Positions 1 through 6,010 of a stretch of DNA of 34,783 nucleotides are shown in pieces (within the stretch, counting starts at the first letter, position 1; each line of letters starts with the position of its first letter). Position numbers and translations under genes: made by a program. The DNA is taken from positions 1-34,783 of the forward strand of contig JAHAZT010000075.1 of assembly GCA_018383975.1 (NCBI GenBank), written 5' to 3'. The stretch comes from Eubacteriales bacterium (GTDB taxonomy: Bacteria; Bacillota; Clostridia; Oscillospirales; CAG-272). The notes under the pieces were generated by a model. It was not told where the DNA came from. It saw nothing but the letters and a program-made list of their open reading frames with translations, and made no database searches.

Positions 1-21
1 AATAAATTATACAATAAAATC

Positions 22-50
22 TTTACAAATGCAATAAAATATTATATAAT
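22..50 (+). promoter_or_regulatory. Sigma-A-type promoter for the KDPG aldolase gene
   Basis: TTTACA (22-27), a 17-base spacer and TATAAT (45-50) form a near-consensus vegetative promoter in AT-rich DNA. The start codon lies 58 bases past the -10. The short leader holds a 6-bp hairpin (GCGGAC 68-73 pairing with GTCCGC 79-84) just before the GGAGG ribosome site at 92-96. Confidence 0.75.
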
Positions 51-108
51 TTAGTCGCAAAATATTTGCGGACGGAATGTCCGCCCGAAACGGAGGTTTT
101 ATAATACA

Positions 109-1071
109 ATGAACGACGTATTAAAGCAAATAGAACTTTGCGGAATAGTACCAGTTGTCAAAATCGAGGATGCAGAAAAGGCAGTTCCGCTTTGCAAAGC
201 GCTTATGAAAGGCGGAATTATGTGTGCGGAGATAACCTTCCGCACCGCCGCCGCCGCGGACGCAATCAGAAGAATTACGGCGGAGCTTCCCGAAATGCTT
301 GTCGGCGCGGGAACGGTTCTTACGCGCGAGCAGGCTGACGCCGCTGTCGACGCCGGCGCAAAATTCATCGTTTCTCCCGGCTTCAATCCCGAAAACGTCA
401 GGTACTGTCTTTCAAAGGGAGTGACTGTCGTTCCCGGCTGCGCAACGTGCGGCGAAATGGAGCAGGCTATGGCTCTCGGACTTGACACCGTCAAGTTCTT
501 CCCCGCAGAGGCAAACGGCGGAGCGGCGGCAATCAAGGCGATGTCGGCTCCATATAAGGGTCTGCACTTTATGCCGACGGGAGGCGTCAGCCTTGACAAT
601 ATGATGGACTATCTCTCCCTGCCCTGCGTTGTTGCGTGCGGAGGCAGCTTTATGGTCAAGGAGTCGCTGATAAAGAGCGAAAATTACGAAGAAATCACCC
701 GTCTGACATATCAGGCTGTTGCGAAAATGCACGGCTTCTGCCTCAAACACATCGGCATCAACGCAAAGAACGAAGACGACTGCCGGGCGACTGTCGATAA
801 GCTCTGCCGCTTCGCAATGCTCACTCCGGACGAAAGAACCGGCGGTATCTTTGCGGGAACGCTCTTCGAGGTTATGAAAAGTCCCTATCGCGGCACAAAC
901 GGTCACATTGCAGTCGGCTGCAACTTCCCCTTCCGCGCGCTTGCTTTCCTTGAAAATCAGGGCTTTACCGCCGATATGTCGACAGCGTCCTATGACGAAA
1001 AGGGCAAGCTGAAATTCGTATATTTCAAAGACGAAATCGGCGGCTTTGCGTTCCATATAGTCGGCAAATAA
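109..1071 (+). CDS. eda: KDPG/KHG aldolase fused to a C-terminal VOC-like domain
   Basis: Residues 1 to about 205 are a class I 2-keto-3-deoxy-6-phosphogluconate / 4-hydroxy-2-oxoglutarate aldolase. It would cleave KDPG to pyruvate and glyceraldehyde 3-phosphate in sugar-acid (Entner-Doudoroff or hexuronate) catabolism. Visible family motifs are GIVPVVKI (12-19), EITFRT with Glu41, GAGTVLT (66-72), VVPGCATCGE (107-116), the Schiff-base lysine in VKFFPAE (Lys129) and PTGGVS (156-161). The usual enzyme is about 205-215 residues. Here roughly 110 extra residues follow, starting near MHGFCLKHIGINAK, which resemble a single VOC/glyoxalase-like half; their function is unknown. GGAGG sits 12 bases before the ATG. 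The gene has its own promoter and terminator, so it is monocistronic. No kdgK or uronate genes are adjacent, so the substrate is inferred. Confidence 0.9.
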   Translation: MNDVLKQIELCGIVPVVKIEDAEKAVPLCKALMKGGIMCAEITFRTAAAADAIRRITAELPEMLVGAGTVLTREQADAAVDAGAKFIVSPGFNPENVRYCLSKGVTVVPGCATCGEMEQAMALGLDTVKFFPAEANGGAAAIKAMSAPYKGLHFMPTGGVSLDNMMDYLSLPCVVACGGSFMVKESLIKSENYEEITRLTYQAVAKMHGFCLKHIGINAKNEDDCRATVDKLCRFAMLTPDERTGGIFAGTLFEVMKSPYRGTNGHIAVGCNFPFRALAFLENQGFTADMSTASYDEKGKLKFVYFKDEIGGFAFHIVGK

Positions 1072-1088
1072 TACGCTTGTATAATTCC

Positions 1089-1120
1089 AAAGGCGCGATT
1101 TTCCGGTCGTGCCTTTTCTT
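1089..1120 (+). terminator. Rho-independent terminator after eda
   Basis: AAAGGCGCGA (1089-1098) pairs with TCGTGCCTTT (1107-1116) apart from one internal mismatch. A T-rich tract follows (TTTTCTTTTGTTTTG). Confidence 0.8.
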
Positions 1121-1264
1121 TTGTTTTGATTTTATTCATTTGTATAATTTGCTTTTGCGGGGATTAAATCCGCGAAATGCCTGTTTGCGTCTCCGGCGGG
1201 ATAAATTTATGTCCGATTTGCGAAAGAAAAACGCATTTTTTTGATACTTTTTTTCAAAAAGGTA

Positions 1265-1293
1265 TAGATATTTATATCGATATAAGTTATAAT
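1265..1293 (+). promoter_or_regulatory. Probable promoter of the hydrogenase cluster
   Basis: A perfect TATAAT lies at 1288-1293, with a weak -35 (TAGATA, 1265-1270) at 17-base spacing. A TTGATA at 1241-1246 is too far away to pair with this -10. A weak -35 beside a perfect -10 would fit an activated promoter, but that is inference. The region 1121-1264 holds no other recognisable element. Confidence 0.55.
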
Positions 1294-1309
1294 GATACCA
1301 AGCGTGTAT

Positions 1310-1342
1310 GCGTGACGCGGATTTTCCGGGTCTGCGTTACGC
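1310..1342 (+). promoter_or_regulatory. Imperfect inverted repeat in the hydrogenase 5' leader
   Basis: GCGTGACGCGGA (1310-1321) and TCTGCGTTACGC (1331-1342) are complementary at 10 of 12 positions, around a 9-base loop. It lies about 17 bases after the -10 and just before the ribosome site. It could be an operator or an RNA hairpin. It does not resemble the TTGTTAA/TTAACAA Rex operator and has no T-tract to be a terminator. Confidence 0.45.
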
Positions 1343-1378
1343 GTTCAAATAAAACACAGGAGGGCTCAATTCTCAGTT

Positions 1379-1873
1379 ATGAAAAAGAAAATGACGACAG
1401 TCACATTCAGCGGCACGGAAGAGCAGAAGGCAAGACTTCTCGAAGTAATCGAAAAGTACAAAAACATGCAGGGCAATTTGCTTCCCGTTCTTCAGGGCGC
1501 GCAGGAAATCTACGGCTATCTGCCGATAGAAGTCCAGACGATTATTGCGGAGGGACTCGGAATTTCGCTTGCCGAAATTTACGGCGTCGCTACGTTCTAT
1601 TCGCAGTTCAAGCTCAACCCCGAGGGCAAGGTTGCAATCGCGGTTTGTCTCGGAACGGCCTGCTATGTAAAGGGTTCAGGTCAGATTGCGGACAAAATCA
1701 CCGAAATAATCGGCATAGGTCCCGGCGAAACAACCCCCGACGGCAAGTACAGCTTTGAGGCAACGCGCTGCATAGGTGCGTGCGGTCTCGCCCCCGTACT
1801 TACAATCAACGGAGACGTATACGGCAGACTTACGGTTGCCGATATTCCGAAGATACTTAAAGAGTACGAATAA
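1379..1873 (+). CDS. hydC: NuoE/HydC-like [2Fe-2S] subunit of the NAD-linked [FeFe] hydrogenase
   Basis: A thioredoxin-fold [2Fe-2S] protein of 164 residues, the usual NuoE length. Cluster ligands are Cys90 and Cys95 (CLGTAC) and Cys131 and Cys135 (CIGAC). The N-terminal half carries the NuoE helical region (LLPVLQGAQEIYGYLP). In bifurcating HydABC enzymes the equivalent subunit passes electrons towards the flavin subunit HydB. Here it opens the cluster and is separated from hydB and hydA by seven genes, an arrangement I recall from other cellulolytic Clostridia. The best ribosome site, AGGAGG (1358-1363), is 15 bases from this ATG, longer than usual. No in-frame ATG, GTG or TTG lies in between, so translation may be weak or helped by structure. 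Confidence 0.88.
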   Translation: MKKKMTTVTFSGTEEQKARLLEVIEKYKNMQGNLLPVLQGAQEIYGYLPIEVQTIIAEGLGISLAEIYGVATFYSQFKLNPEGKVAIAVCLGTACYVKGSGQIADKITEIIGIGPGETTPDGKYSFEATRCIGACGLAPVLTINGDVYGRLTVADIPKILKEYE

Positions 1874-1898
1874 TCGCTTTTCCGAAAGGTAGTTTTAC

Positions 1899-2249
1899 AT
1901 GAAAATTTCAAGGGTAGCCGAGCTTCTCGGCGCAAAGATAAGATCCTGCGCGGACAAAGCGTCATCAGAGGTCTGCTCCGCTTGCGGAAGCGATATGATG
2001 AGCGACGTCCTCGCCTTTGTAAAGGATCAGGCGGTGCTTCTTACGGGGCTTGTCAACCCGCAGGTCGTCAGAACCGCCGAAATGATGGATATGCGCTGTA
2101 TTGTTTTTGTCCGCAGCAAGCTCCCGTCGGACGAAATGCTCGCTCTTGCGGAGGAATCCGGTATCGTCGTCATGACGACCCCGCTCCGCATGTTTGAGGC
2201 CTGCGGAATTCTTTATTCCGGCGGTCTCGGAAAGACGGAAAACCTATGA
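1899..2249 (+). CDS. DRTGG-domain protein 1 (hydrogenase-associated)
   Basis: A compact alpha/beta protein of 116 residues matching the DRTGG-type domains found as stand-alone proteins in clostridial hydrogenase clusters. Characteristic stretches are the N-terminal MKISRVAELLGAKIRS, a central LLTGLVNPQVVRTAEMMD and IVFVRSKLPSDEMLALAEE. The biochemical role of the family is unknown; ligand sensing by a CBS/DRTGG-like fold is often proposed. Its stop codon overlaps the next start by ATGA (2246-2249), so it is translationally coupled to the RsbW-like ATPase. A diverged paralogue lies at 3983. AAAGG (1885-1889) precedes the ATG by 9 bases. Confidence 0.75.
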   Translation: MKISRVAELLGAKIRSCADKASSEVCSACGSDMMSDVLAFVKDQAVLLTGLVNPQVVRTAEMMDMRCIVFVRSKLPSDEMLALAEESGIVVMTTPLRMFEACGILYSGGLGKTENL

Positions 2250-2668
2250 GCGAGCCGCTTCAGTTCGTTTTCGACGTGAGCGGAGAAAACTTCACCTCGG
2301 CAGGTGAAGCATCGGTAACGGTGAAGAAAAACCTTCGTATGCTGGGCTTTGCGCCCGACATTATACGCAGGGTTGCCATTGCTATGTATGAAGGCGAAAT
2401 AAATATGGTCATTCATGCGGGCGGCGGCGTCGCAACCGTAACCGTTTTTCCGGACAGAATAGAAATGGTGCTGGACGACCGAGGTCCCGGCATTGCCGAT
2501 ATTGAGCTTGCTATGAGAGAAGGCTTTTCAACAGCTCCGGACAACATACGCAATCTCGGCTTCGGCGCGGGAATGGGTCTGCCGAATATGAAGCGCAACA
2601 CGGATTCGATGAAAATAGAATCCGAGCTTGGAAAAGGAACAAAAATAACGATGACGGTCAATACCTGA
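2246..2668 (+). CDS. RsbW-like ATP-binding protein (anti-sigma/Ser-Thr kinase type HATPase)
   Basis: A single GHKL/HATPase_c domain of 140 residues resembling anti-sigma factor kinases such as RsbW and SpoIIAB. The N box is YEGEINMVIHA (about 48-58), the G1 box is DDRGPGI and the G2-like loop is GFGAGMGLPNMKR, followed by a final GKGTKI strand. It has no histidine phosphoacceptor domain, receiver or membrane segment, so it is not a complete sensor kinase. In this family the partner is usually a protein phosphorylated on Ser or Thr, or a sigma factor. None is obvious here, which makes the neighbouring DRTGG and H-cluster proteins candidates. The start is fixed by the ATGA overlap with DRTGG 1. 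Confidence 0.8.
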   Translation: MSEPLQFVFDVSGENFTSAGEASVTVKKNLRMLGFAPDIIRRVAIAMYEGEINMVIHAGGGVATVTVFPDRIEMVLDDRGPGIADIELAMREGFSTAPDNIRNLGFGAGMGLPNMKRNTDSMKIESELGKGTKITMTVNT

Positions 2669-2699
2669 ATTTTGCTTCAGCAAAGAAAGGAACGTCCCC

Positions 2700-3986
2700 A
2701 TGCCTTATAAGCATTCCGTGTCACTTAACGTTGACAAATGCCGAGGTTGCACACACTGCTTAAAGCACTGTCCCACCGAGGCGATAAGAATACGCGGCGG
2801 TCACGCCGTGATAAATGCGTCACGCTGTATTGACTGCGGAGAGTGTATCCGCGTTTGTCCATACAATGCAAAAAAAGCGTCGTGCGACAAGCTCTCGGAC
2901 ATTCCGAAGGATAAATGGAAGATAGCCGTCCCCGCCCCCGCACTTTTCGGTCAGTTTGACAATCTCGACGATATGGATTATGTGCTTTCGGGACTGCTGG
3001 ATTACGGCTTTGACGACGTTTATGAAGTCGCGCGCTCCGCGGAAATCGTTTCCGATTATACCCGCAGATATATGAAACGGAAGGATATTGCTCTGCCTGT
3101 CATTTCATCGGCTTGTCCGGTGATAGAAAGGCTGATATCTCTCAGGTATCCTTATCTTGCGGGAAACCTCCTGCCGATACTTCCTCCCATGGAAATAGCG
3201 GCGATGGAGGCAAAAAGAAACGCTATGGCAAAAAATCCTTCGCTTAAGGAGGAGGACATCGTTGCGGTGTTCATCTCTCCCTGCCCCGCAAAAGCAAGTT
3301 ATGTAAAAAACCGCACCGAAAGCGCGAAAACAAATGTGGATTTTGTGGTTTCAATATCGGACATTTATTTCGAGCTTATCGGTATAATGAAAAAACAAAC
3401 AACGCCCGTTCCGGTATCGCGCACCGGAATGATAGGCCTGGGCTGGGCAAGCACAGGCGGTGAAGCGACGGCGGTATTCAACGATAAATACCTCGCCGCG
3501 GACGGCATTGAAAACGTAATGCGCGTGCTTGAGGAAATGGATAACGGAGCATTTCCCGAGCTTGAATTCGTCGAGCTTGACGCCTGCCCGGGAGGGTGCG
3601 TCGGCGGAGTGATGACGGTTGCAAACCCGTTCATCGCAAAAGCCCGCCTCGGCTCTCTGCGCCGTTACCTGCCCGTTTCTCAGAACAGGGCTCCCGACGG
3701 CGAAGCCGGAATTCCCGACGAGCTTTCCGTTAAAGACAAGGTTGAGTACAGTCCCGTTTCGCTCGGAGAGGACATGAACACGTCCATAAAAATGATGAGC
3801 GAAATAGAAAGAATACGCAAGCTCCTTCCGGGTATAGACTGCGGGTCGTGCGGTGCGCCGACTTGCAGCGCGTTTGCATCGGATATAGTCCGCGGCGACG
3901 CCTCTATTGAGGAATGCATCGTGTTTATGAGGAAAGAGCTGGACAGTATCCGAAACGAAGAAAAATCATCGGGAGGAAGCAAATGA
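2700..3986 (+). CDS. Sensory-type [FeFe] hydrogenase-like H-cluster protein
   Basis: 428 residues. Two N-terminal [4Fe-4S] ferredoxin motifs come first (Cys14/17/20/24 and Cys43/46/49/53). An H-cluster domain follows (about 75-330), then a C-terminal Fe-S domain with Cys381, 384, 389 and 406 (GIDCGSCGAPTC), of the PF04060 type. H-domain motifs are present but altered. L1 is SSACP (Ala138, Cys139), L2 is SPCPAK (Cys195, Lys198) and L3 is ACPGGCVGG (Cys296, Cys300), without the usual GGGQP. The four cubane-binding cysteines remain, but the proton-shuttle cysteine of catalytic enzymes is Ala138. That substitution is known from sensory hydrogenases. The PAS domain of classical HydS is absent. It probably senses H2 or redox state and signals to the adjacent ATPases and PHP protein. 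Its end overlaps DRTGG 2 by ATGA. Confidence 0.85.
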   Translation: MPYKHSVSLNVDKCRGCTHCLKHCPTEAIRIRGGHAVINASRCIDCGECIRVCPYNAKKASCDKLSDIPKDKWKIAVPAPALFGQFDNLDDMDYVLSGLLDYGFDDVYEVARSAEIVSDYTRRYMKRKDIALPVISSACPVIERLISLRYPYLAGNLLPILPPMEIAAMEAKRNAMAKNPSLKEEDIVAVFISPCPAKASYVKNRTESAKTNVDFVVSISDIYFELIGIMKKQTTPVPVSRTGMIGLGWASTGGEATAVFNDKYLAADGIENVMRVLEEMDNGAFPELEFVELDACPGGCVGGVMTVANPFIAKARLGSLRRYLPVSQNRAPDGEAGIPDELSVKDKVEYSPVSLGEDMNTSIKMMSEIERIRKLLPGIDCGSCGAPTCSAFASDIVRGDASIEECIVFMRKELDSIRNEEKSSGGSK

Positions 3987-4312
3987 CGGTAAAAAACATT
4001 GCCGAAAGGCTGTCGCTGCGCGCGCTCTCAATGCCCGACCCCGAAAGAGAGGCGACCTGCGGTTATGCCGGCGACCTTCTCAGTTGGGTTATGGGCAGAG
4101 CGGCGGAAGGCTCCGTATGGGCTACTGTGATGACGAACGTAAACGTCATTGCGGTGGCGGCTCTTGCGGATACGGCGGCTGTCGTCATATGCGAGGACAG
4201 CGCAGTGCCGGACGACGTAATCTCCGTAGCAAAGGAAAAAGGGATAAACCTCTTTTCATCGGAGCTTCCGATATATGAATTCTGCGTCGCTCTGTCACAG
4301 GTGATAAAATGA
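3983..4312 (+). CDS. DRTGG-domain-like protein 2
   Basis: 109 residues, related in length and layout to the DRTGG protein at 1899: an N-terminal VKNIAERLSLRAL helix, a middle ATVMTNVNVIAVAALADTAAVVI core and an IPDD-like loop ending in ELPIYEFCVALSQ. Similarity to the first copy is weak by eye. A longer in-frame start exists at 3914, but the ATG at 3983 is preferred: it has GGGAGG (3971-3976) at ideal distance and forms an ATGA overlap with the H-cluster gene. Its own stop overlaps the PHP gene, again by ATGA (4309-4312). The function is unknown; the placement implies the same signalling module. Confidence 0.7.
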   Translation: MTVKNIAERLSLRALSMPDPEREATCGYAGDLLSWVMGRAAEGSVWATVMTNVNVIAVAALADTAAVVICEDSAVPDDVISVAKEKGINLFSSELPIYEFCVALSQVIK

Positions 4313-5040
4313 GCAGGTATTATTACGACCTCCATATTCATTCATGTCTTTCCCCTTGCGCCGATAACGATATGACCCCGTGCAACATTGCGGGAATGGC
4401 GGCAATAAACGGTCTCGGTATCGTTGCGCTGACAGACCACAACAGCACAAAAAACTGTCGTGCGTTCTTTGCGGCGGCAAAGCGTCACGGTATCGTTCCG
4501 GTTGCGGGAATTGAACTGACGACTGCGGAGGACGTGCATATTGTCTGCCTGTTTCCGACGCTTGAAGCGGCAGAGAAATTCGATGACGAATACCGCTCTT
4601 TCCGTATCCTTTATAAAAACAGGAAGGACATTTTCGGAGACCAGCTCATTCTTGACGAGGAGGATAACGTCATAGGCGAAGAGGAACACCTTCTTCTCAA
4701 CGCGTCGACTCTCTCCATAGAGGATGCGGAGCGTCTTGCGAAAAAATACGGCGCAGCCGTGTTTCCCGCCCATATAGACAGGGACGAAAACGGCATAATC
4801 GCCGCTCTCGGTTGCGTTCCGGAAACGCCGCATTTTCATGCGGTTGAATTCCGTGACCGCGGGAAAGCCGCCGAATACACCGAAAAATTCGGTCTTTCGG
4901 ATAAGCTGATCCTCGCAGATTCGGACGCCCATTATCTCTGGGACATAAGCGAGGCTGAAAACTATATTGAATTGGAGGATGAGCCGTACAGCTCCGACCT
5001 CGTTCGGAGAAGGCTGATAGAGGCTCTTTCCGGAAAATGA
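4309..5040 (+). CDS. PHP-domain metal-dependent phosphoesterase
   Basis: 243 residues, a single PHP domain of the YciV/RnmH-like or histidinol-phosphatase superfamily. Metal-ligand motifs are DLHIHS (7-12, with His9 and His11), TDHNST (about 43-48), a Glu-centred GIELT, PAHIDRD (about 153-159) and ADSDAH. Members hydrolyse phosphate esters or nucleotides. The substrate cannot be read from the sequence. PHP genes sit beside sensory and bifurcating hydrogenase genes in several Clostridia, so a regulatory phosphatase or signal-nucleotide hydrolase is plausible here. It is coupled by ATGA to both neighbours (4309-4312 and 5037-5040). Confidence 0.85.
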   Translation: MSRYYYDLHIHSCLSPCADNDMTPCNIAGMAAINGLGIVALTDHNSTKNCRAFFAAAKRHGIVPVAGIELTTAEDVHIVCLFPTLEAAEKFDDEYRSFRILYKNRKDIFGDQLILDEEDNVIGEEEHLLLNASTLSIEDAERLAKKYGAAVFPAHIDRDENGIIAALGCVPETPHFHAVEFRDRGKAAEYTEKFGLSDKLILADSDAHYLWDISEAENYIELEDEPYSSDLVRRRLIEALSGK

Positions 5041-5594
5041 AGGAACTATCACTCAACATACTTGACATAGCGCAAAATTCCGTGAAAGCAAACGCAAGCC
5101 TTATCGGAATCTCCATAGACGAAACGGACGACGTCCTTTCGTTTAAGATAACCGATAACGGCAAAGGAATGACAGCCGATTTTCTTTCCCGCGTCACAGA
5201 CCCGTTCACGACCACAAGGACAACGAGAAAGGTCGGACTGGGGCTTCCGTTTCTGAAAATGGAGGCGGAGATGACCGGCGGCAGCTTTTCGATAAAATCG
5301 AAGAGCGAGACGGAATACAAGGAACACGGCACGGAGGTTTTTGCATCATTCAACAAAAAAAGCATAGACTATATTCCCCTCGGGGACATTATCGGCACGC
5401 TGTGCGCTTTGGTGCAGGGAGCCGAAAACACAGACTTTATTTTCAATCACAAAATGCCGCACGGCGAGGTTTTCCTTTCCACAAAGGAAATGCGGGAGCT
5501 TCTCGGAGATGTTCCTCTCGGCTCGCCGGAGGTGATAAGCTGGGTGCGCGAATATCTTTCGGAGGCGTACTCTGCGGCATGCGCGGTTGACTGA
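5037..5594 (+). CDS. Second HATPase (GHKL) protein of the hydrogenase cluster
   Basis: 185 residues. The N-terminal 105 or so form a histidine-kinase-type ATPase: N box LDIAQNSVKA (about 9-18), G1 box ITDNGKGM (about 38-45), F box-like DPFTTTRTTRK and G2 VGLGLPF. The remaining 80 residues (IDYIPLGDIIGTLCALVQ to the end) match no domain I recognise and may be a partner-binding tail. No phosphoacceptor histidine domain or sensor is visible, so it must act on another protein. It is clearly different from the RsbW-like ATPase at 2246, so the cluster holds two distinct ATPases. The start is fixed by overlap with the PHP gene. Confidence 0.8.
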   Translation: MKELSLNILDIAQNSVKANASLIGISIDETDDVLSFKITDNGKGMTADFLSRVTDPFTTTRTTRKVGLGLPFLKMEAEMTGGSFSIKSKSETEYKEHGTEVFASFNKKSIDYIPLGDIIGTLCALVQGAENTDFIFNHKMPHGEVFLSTKEMRELLGDVPLGSPEVISWVREYLSEAYSAACAVD

Positions 5595-5625
5595 AAAAGA
5601 AATAATATAAAGAAAGGATAAACTT

Positions 5626-5997
5626 ATGAAATCACTTGCAGAACTTGCAGCAATCAGAGACAAAATGAAAAACAAGGTTGCTCTCCGCGAAGAATCGGGC
5701 GAAACAAGAATCGTTGTCGGAATGGCAACATGCGGTATCGCGGCAGGCGCGCGTCCCGTTCTCAGCACATTCGTTGAGGAAGTCGACAAGGCAGGTCTCA
5801 ACGGCAGCGTTGCCGTAACACAGACAGGCTGCATCGGCCTTTGCCGTTACGAGCCGATAGTCGAAGTGCTTCGCGCGGGAGAGGAAAAGGTCACTTACAT
5901 CAAAATGACCCCCGAAAAGGCACTTGAGGTTATGGAAAAGCACATCAAAGGCGGAAAGCCCGTCGTTGAATACACAATAGGAAATATCGAAAAATAA
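5626..5997 (+). CDS. Small [2Fe-2S] thioredoxin-like ferredoxin with an incomplete cysteine set
   Basis: 123 residues, a thioredoxin-like ferredoxin domain related to the N-terminus of HydB. Cysteines in the expected places are Cys36 (ATCGIAAGA), Cys69 and Cys73 (TGCIGLC). Compared with CxxxxC in NuoE, the second cysteine is glycine (position 41). Only three canonical ligands remain unless another residue substitutes. It is probably an electron-transfer or structural accessory protein of HydABC. It lies 13 bases before hydB and has a good AGAAAGGA ribosome site. Confidence 0.8.
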   Translation: MKSLAELAAIRDKMKNKVALREESGETRIVVGMATCGIAAGARPVLSTFVEEVDKAGLNGSVAVTQTGCIGLCRYEPIVEVLRAGEEKVTYIKMTPEKALEVMEKHIKGGKPVVEYTIGNIEK

Positions 5998-6010
5998 GGA
6001 GGACTGACAA

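Noticed and set aside
1310..1342. Rex operator in the hydrogenase leader
   Set aside because: The clostridial Rex consensus TTGTTAA-N4-TTAACAA is not present; the inverted repeat here is GC-rich.
1177..1758. A plus-strand frame of 193 codons across the hydC promoter and gene start
   Set aside because: It runs through the promoter and then out of frame through hydC; the protein is an Arg-rich shadow.
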